Source: an uncultured Lachnospiraceae bacterium (GTDB taxonomy: Bacteria > Bacillota_A > Clostridia > Lachnospirales > Lachnospiraceae). Taken from it: a DNA stretch of 9,517 bases. This document shows, in pieces, positions 6,424 through 9,517 of the stretch. Position 1 is the first letter of the stretch. Each line of letters opens with the position of its first letter. Under the pieces are notes generated by a model, which ran no database searches, had not been told where the DNA came from, and was given only the letters and a program-made list of their open reading frames with translations. The stretch spans positions 1 through 9,517 of the forward strand of contig CAJUGZ010000164.1 in the NCBI GenBank assembly GCA_910585855.1, given 5' to 3'. The translations under genes were made by a program, and so were the position numbers.

Positions 6424-6625
6424 TTGTACGAAATACGCTTTTATAAAGATAAAAATGGCAAAGAACCAGTAAAGGAATATATAACAAAGTTAGTGAATAA
6501 AAAAGATAAATAGTTTTGTTCTGTTACATGTTTTTATAAAGTAAACACGAAAAACCCCACAACGAGAAATAAAACAAGCAAAATGAAATTTAATTGATTA
6601 TCAGGAGAGGAAGAAAGAAACGTAA
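6424..6625 (+). pseudogene. RelE/HigB (Gp49-like) toxin, broken
   Basis: A strong ribosome site AGGAGGG (6408-6414) precedes a TTG start encoding MYEIRFYKDKNGKEPVKEYI and nine more residues, the usual beginning of phage Gp49-like/HigB toxins, then a TAG at 6511-6513. From 6521 the C-terminal part can still be read as LLHVFIK, stop (TAA 6542), TRKTPQREIKQAK, stop (TGA 6584), NLIDYQERKKET, ending in TAA at 6623-6625. Family members are near 105-120 residues; here about 65 codons remain, so a middle segment with catalytic residues is deleted and two nonsense codons are present. The final TAA overlaps the antitoxin ATG by one base, the normal coupling for such pairs. No active toxin is possible. 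Confidence 0.8.
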
Positions 6626-6987
6626 TGAGAACAGATAAAGAATATTTACAAGCTATAGCACAAACACAAAAAAAACTTAGGGATCTGAATGAACGTGGAT
6701 CGGATGCTGTTGGTGGAAATGTTTTGGAATTTATGGACAGTATTCTTACACCGGAAGAAAAAACAAAAAGTAACTTGAGAGTAGCTCTTATAGGTGAATT
6801 AATAAAGGCAAGACAAGAAAAAGGAATAAGTCAGAAAAAATTGGAAGAATTAAGTGGAGTAAAACAGCCTATTATTGCAAGAATGGAAAAAGGTAATACT
6901 GATCCACAGTTAGATACAATTTTAAAAGTTTTAGCTCCTTTAGGAAAAACTTTAGCGATTGTACCATTAGAGGCAGAAAATAAATAA
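6625..6987 (+). CDS. HigA-type antitoxin, XRE-family HTH regulator
   Basis: A 120-residue DNA-binding protein. The N-terminal half (about 1-50) is helical and probably the toxin-binding part. The Cro/C1-type helix-turn-helix spans about 55-106, with SQKKLEELSG (69-78) and recognition helix KQPIIARMEKG (80-90), followed by the strand LGKTLAIVPLE. Length and layout fit antitoxins paired with Gp49-like HigB toxins. The reading frame is intact while the adjoining toxin is broken, so it is an orphan antitoxin that may still repress the promoter at 6369-6397 or neutralise a related toxin elsewhere. Its ATG overlaps the toxin stop (TAATG), and AGGAGAGGAAG lies just upstream as ribosome site. Confidence 0.88.
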   Translation: MRTDKEYLQAIAQTQKKLRDLNERGSDAVGGNVLEFMDSILTPEEKTKSNLRVALIGELIKARQEKGISQKKLEELSGVKQPIIARMEKGNTDPQLDTILKVLAPLGKTLAIVPLEAENK

Positions 6988-7115
6988 TTATGATTAAAAA
7001 TTTTCATGTTTAGTATTTAAATTAAATTTATTGTTATTTTTTCTATGATGTCAAAAAAATAGAAAATATGTATGGGGTATTAGATGAAAGATTATAAAAA
7101 CCAGTATGTTTGATT
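6988..7115. other. AT-rich spacer after the antitoxin
   Basis: No gene is visible. TTTTCTAT (7039-7046) and ATAGAAAA (7059-7066) form an eight-pair AT stem with a 12-base loop but without a T-run on either useful side, so it is only a weak structural signal. Confidence 0.4.
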
Positions 7116-7217
7116 GGGGCTGTCGCATTAAGAGGAATACATACAAAATATAGTATATATTAAAGTTTTAAATTGCTATATTTTGTATTATTTTCGTTTA
7201 GTGCGACAGCTCTTTTT
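7116..7217 (+). repeat. Palindromic MITE-like element or long terminator hairpin
   Basis: Ends GCTGTCGCA (7119-7127) and TGCGACAGC (7202-7210) are perfectly complementary, with G/C and G/T pairs one step outward. Inside, 7141-7153 and 7176-7188 pair perfectly over 13 bases (ATACAAAATATAG). The overall form, about 95 bp with GC-rich terminal inverted repeats and AT-rich inner arms, is that of a small non-autonomous insertion-sequence derivative. Five Ts after the right end (7213-7217) also let it work as an intrinsic terminator for the antitoxin transcript, protecting the ruvAB promoter. No transposase is present. Confidence 0.6.
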
Positions 7218-7249
7218 AGAAGTGCTTAAAAATTTATGAAACGGATGTG
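7213..7249 (+). repeat. 37-bp direct repeat, right copy
   Basis: Matches 6314-6350 at 34 of 37 positions. It starts directly after the right end of the palindromic element and lies 18 bases before the ruvAB -35 box. Confidence 0.7.
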
Positions 7250-7267
7250 TTTTCTGGTCAGAGGTAC

Positions 7268-7296
7268 TTGTCATATAAAAAAAGATCTGCTACAAT
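7268..7296 (+). promoter_or_regulatory. Sigma-A promoter of ruvAB
   Basis: TTGTCA (7268-7273) and TACAAT (7291-7296) are spaced by 17 bases, each one base from consensus. The predicted transcription start is near 7303, about 50 bases before the ruvA ATG. The ribosome site AGGAAGG lies just ahead of the start codon. Confidence 0.75.
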
Positions 7297-7310
7297 CGTA
7301 TATATGTTCG
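7297..7310 (+). promoter_or_regulatory. LexA (SOS) box candidate over the ruvAB start site
   Basis: CGTATATATGTTCG matches the Gram-positive LexA box CGAACRNRYGTTCG at all but two positions, with the right half intact. It directly follows the -10 box, where LexA would block the polymerase. ruvAB is an SOS operon in many Firmicutes, which supports the call; the left half-site is imperfect. Confidence 0.5.
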
Positions 7311-7353
7311 ATTAGAAATCGAAAACGTTATAAAAAAAGGAAGGAAAAATAAA

Positions 7354-7965
7354 ATGATTTCTTATATAAGAGGGGAACTGCAAGAAACCGGAACAGATTT
7401 TGTTGTAGTGGAAAATCAGGGAATTGGTTATTTGATTTCAGTTTCTGCTTCTGTCGTATCTGCACTTCCGGCGTTAGGCAGTGAGGTTTTGCTGTTTACT
7501 TATTTTTATAAAAAAGAGGATATTTTGAACTTATATGGTTTTTTAAATAGAGAAGAGCGAAATATGTTTCAGCTTCTTTTGGGAGTAAGCGGGATTGGAC
7601 CAAAAGGAGCATTGGCGATTCTTTCTACGATTTCTGTGGACGATCTGCGTTTTGCCGTATTGTCGGGAGATGCAAAAACGATTGCAAAAGCTCCGGGAAT
7701 TGGCAATAAAACGGCACAGAAGATGGTGATAGAATTAAAAGATAAATTAAAATTGGAGGAAGCATTTGAACAGGCGATGATATCGGAAAGAGAAAATGTT
7801 TCTTTCGGACAGACAGCAGAGATTCAAAATGATGCCGTACAGGCACTGGCAGCTTTGGGATATCGTCCTACTGATGCACTTCGTGCGGTTCGTGCAGTTC
7901 CGATAACGGAGGGAATGACGGTAGAAGCTTTATTAAAAGCTTCTTTAAAAAATATTGGTCGGTAG
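7354..7965 (+). CDS. ruvA: Holliday junction branch migration protein RuvA
   Basis: A 203-residue DNA-binding subunit of the RuvAB complex, which binds four-way DNA junctions as a tetramer and loads the RuvB motor. Domain I (about 1-65) is the OB fold starting MISYIRGEL. Domain II has two helix-hairpin-helix motifs, VSGIGPKGA (78-86) and APGIGNKTA (113-121). After a flexible linker, domain III (about 156-202, DAVQALAALGYRPTDALRAV) contacts RuvB. Length is normal for the family. It is the first gene of a two-gene operon, 25 bases before ruvB. ruvC is absent, as expected for Firmicutes, which use RecU or another resolvase. Confidence 0.97.
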   Translation: MISYIRGELQETGTDFVVVENQGIGYLISVSASVVSALPALGSEVLLFTYFYKKEDILNLYGFLNREERNMFQLLLGVSGIGPKGALAILSTISVDDLRFAVLSGDAKTIAKAPGIGNKTAQKMVIELKDKLKLEEAFEQAMISERENVSFGQTAEIQNDAVQALAALGYRPTDALRAVRAVPITEGMTVEALLKASLKNIGR

Positions 7966-7990
7966 CCAATAGAACGGAAAGGTTTATATT

Positions 7991-8980
7991 ATGGCAAAGA
8001 GAATGATAACAACAGAGCTGACAGAAGAAGATAACAGCGTAGAAAATCATCTTAGACCGCAGCTTTTAGAGGATTATATTGGTCAGGCAAAGGCAAAGGA
8101 AAATTTAAAGGTTTATATTGAGGCAGCAAAGAGCCGGAAAGAACCGTTGGATCATGTCTTATTTTATGGTCCGCCCGGTCTTGGAAAGACTACGCTTGCC
8201 GGAATTATTGCAAATGAAATGGGAACAAATTTAAAGATTACTTCTGGACCTGCGATTGAAAAACCGGGGGAAATTGCGGCGATTTTAAATAATCTGCAGG
8301 AAGGGGATGTGCTGTTTATTGATGAAATTCATCGTTTAAATCGGCAGGTGGAAGAAGTTCTTTATCCGGCTATGGAAGATTTTGCGATTGATATTGTAAT
8401 TGGAAAGGGAGCTACGGCACGATCCATTCGTCTGGATTTACCAAAATTTACGTTAGTAGGAGCAACGACACGGGCAGGACTTTTGACTGCTCCTTTGCGG
8501 GATCGGTTTGGAGTAATTCATCGGCTGGAATTTTATACGCCGCAGGAATTGCAGATGATTTTACTTCGTTCGGCAAAAGTATTAAAAGTAGAGATAGAGG
8601 CTGCTGGTGCAATGGAGATGGCAAGGAGAAGCAGAGGGACGCCACGGCTTGCAAATCGGCTTTTAAAAAGGGTAAGGGATTTTGCTCAGGTAAAATATAA
8701 TGGAGTGATTACAGAGGCAGTAGCAAATTTTGCGTTGGATTTGCTGGAAGTGGATAAATTTGGATTGGATAATAGTGATCGGGTGTTTTTAACGACTTTG
8801 ATTCAAAAATTTGCAGGAGGACCTTGTGGATTAGATACTTTAGCAGCGGCTTTGGGAGAGGATGCTGGAACGTTAGAGGAAGTGATTGAGCCTTATTTGA
8901 TTCAAAATGGATTGATTCAGCGGACTCCTCGGGGGAGGGTGGCAATGGAATTGGCTTATCGGCATTTGGGGTTAAAATAA
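7991..8980 (+). CDS. ruvB: Holliday junction branch migration helicase RuvB
   Basis: A 329-residue AAA+ ATPase, the hexameric motor that drives branch migration with RuvA. Visible parts: LRPQLLEDYIGQ (21-32), Walker A GPPGLGKTT (60-68), Walker B LFIDEIH (108-114), sensor 1 GATTRAG (157-163), arginine-finger region PLRDRFG (168-174), sensor 2 RGTPR (215-219), and the C-terminal winged helix with IEPYLIQNGLIQRTPRGR (299-316). All key residues are present and the length is usual. The spacing to ruvA and the ribosome site GAACGGAAAGG (7972-7982) suit cotranscription. The gene ends at TAA 8978-8980; repeat D begins 39 bases later. Confidence 0.98.
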   Translation: MAKRMITTELTEEDNSVENHLRPQLLEDYIGQAKAKENLKVYIEAAKSRKEPLDHVLFYGPPGLGKTTLAGIIANEMGTNLKITSGPAIEKPGEIAAILNNLQEGDVLFIDEIHRLNRQVEEVLYPAMEDFAIDIVIGKGATARSIRLDLPKFTLVGATTRAGLLTAPLRDRFGVIHRLEFYTPQELQMILLRSAKVLKVEIEAAGAMEMARRSRGTPRLANRLLKRVRDFAQVKYNGVITEAVANFALDLLEVDKFGLDNSDRVFLTTLIQKFAGGPCGLDTLAAALGEDAGTLEEVIEPYLIQNGLIQRTPRGRVAMELAYRHLGLK

Positions 8981-9019
8981 GGAGGGGGTTTTGCTGGATT
9001 TTATTTATTGGATGTCACC

Positions 9020-9368
9020 GGACGCAAGAGGCGGTGGGCTCGTTTCCTTTGTCTGTTCCGCTCCAAACGGTAAGAAAGTCTATGGCTTCTGTCTATGTGC
9101 ATCTAACCGGACGAACCGGGGCGCAATTCGCCCTCATTAAAGCCGAAACACAATGAGTGTAAGGAAAGATTTTATCAGCCATAAAACATCCTCTTCCCTA
9201 TTATCCGGGCTAAACACGCCCCTTTTTTTGCATACCCTGCATGGAAGCAGGATATGCAAAAAATTCTAGGTGTTTCCGCAGAAGCCTAAGACTTTCTAAC
9301 CGTTCTCCGAAGTCACAGACAAAGGAAACGAGCCCACCGCCTCTCGCTGTTAGTTGGATAGCGGCAGA
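9020..9368 (+). repeat. Structured repeat family 1, copy D, the most complete copy
   Basis: Starts GGACGC (9020-9025). The outer arm 9028-9056 is perfectly complementary to 9315-9343 over 29 bases. Further inward ACGGTAAGAAAGTC-ATGGCTTC pairs with GAAGCCTAAGACTTTCTAACCG with few mismatches, giving arms of about 70 bases. The core has a local hairpin GGGCG-CAATT-CGCCC (9119-9133), the segment GATTTTATCAGCCATAAAAC, GGGCTAAACACGCCCC with seven Ts (9207-9229), and the hairpin GCATA-C-CCTGC-ATGGAA-GCAGG-A-TATGC (9230-9257). A small hairpin with GCTGTT/AGCGGC (about 9345-9364) closes the 3' end. It is non-coding and directly follows ruvB, whose transcript may read into it. Confidence 0.88.
9118..9229 (+). 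terminator. Terminator-like blocks with alternative pairing in repeat D
   Basis: GGGGCG (9118-9123) can pair either locally with CGCCC (9129-9133) or at long range with CGCCCC (9217-9222), which is followed by seven Ts (9223-9229). GGGC (9207-9210) can also pair locally with GCCC beside the T-run. These choices exclude one another, as in attenuators. It may end the ruvAB transcript. Function is inferred from base pairing only. Confidence 0.35.
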
Positions 9369-9433
9369 AATCTATTTCATTACTTTGGTTAGTTTTGCAT
9401 CAGGATAGGTTTAAGAAAAACTTGGATGAGTAT

Positions 9434-9517
9434 CTTTTTTTGTTTCGGAGTCAAGAAACAGTCAGATTCGAAAATGGTGGGCAGCCTGCAGTGACTTTGG
9501 AAAAAAGTTAGAAGTTC
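9434..9517 (-). repeat. Structured repeat family 1, copy E, partial, minus strand
   Basis: From CTTTTTTTGTTTCGG (9434-9448) through GATTCGAAAA (9465-9474) to TTAGAAGTTC at the window end, this is the reverse complement of the 3' end of copy B (about 3256-3340), with small differences. The core and other arm lie beyond the window. It faces copy D, with about 65 bases of unassigned sequence between the two 3' ends. Confidence 0.8.

Noticed and set aside
1..9517. CRISPR array
   Set aside because: The repeats are long, few, irregularly spaced and in both orientations, with no regular spacers or cas genes.
1..9517. tRNA or rRNA genes
   Set aside because: No cloverleaf with TTCGANTC-type T-arm and CCA-proximal stem and no rRNA signature was seen; GATTCGAAAA in the repeat arms is part of a long inverted repeat, not a T-loop.

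Overview
The window looks like a chromosomal segment of a low-GC, spore-forming member of the Clostridia, most likely Lachnospiraceae-like. The basis is AT-rich sequence with strong AGGAGG-type ribosome sites, sigma-A promoters, a GerA/SpoVAF-type spore germination protein, a ferredoxin-fused aldo/keto reductase of a type common in anaerobic Clostridia, and a ruvA-ruvB pair without ruvC. The species cannot be named from the sequence. All intact genes are on the + strand.

Layout. 1-290: a minus-strand copy of a large structured repeat, cut by the window edge. 452-1168: a lipoprotein. 1319-2737: a SpoVAF-like membrane protein. 2742-3470: about 700 bp without a convincing gene, holding one structured repeat of a second family, one copy of the first family and a stray repeat end. 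3566-4444: a small helical protein followed by a protein starting MILYHGS that may have an ADP-ribosyltransferase-like fold. 4563-5714: aldo/keto reductase with two [4Fe-4S] motifs. 5756-5849: another second-family repeat. 5976-6029: the first 18 codons of an ABC-transporter ATPase, cut off where a family-1 repeat begins. 6353-6987: a degraded toxin-antitoxin operon with an excellent promoter, a toxin broken by a deletion and two stops, and an intact HTH antitoxin. 7116-7213: a palindromic MITE-like or terminator-like hairpin. 7268-8980: ruvA-ruvB behind a sigma-A promoter with a LexA-like box at the start site. 9020-9517: two family-1 repeats facing each other.

The most unusual content is non-coding. 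At least five copies (A minus, B plus, C plus, D plus, E minus) of a roughly 250-350 bp element share a core: a GC-rich stem, a terminator-like T-run and a hairpin with the invariant stretch CCTGCATGGAAGCAGG. Long complementary arms enclose this core. The arms differ in sequence between copies but stay self-complementary within a copy (22/22 perfect in B, 29/29 in D), and the core hairpin shows compensatory changes. Two further structured elements have a different core but the same GGACGC left end and the same arm design, so the elements look modular. Repeats or their pieces lie in most of the longer intergenic gaps, and one replaces most of an ABC-ATPase gene. They behave like non-autonomous mobile elements that also encode, or fold as, a large structured RNA. 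I do not recognise a named family.

How the genes work together: the lipoprotein and SpoVAF-like protein probably belong to spore biology, and ruvAB to Holliday-junction repair under likely SOS control. The stretch between them (about 2.74-7.25 kb) looks like an accessory island of repeats, a possible toxin-like pair, a redox enzyme and gene remnants.
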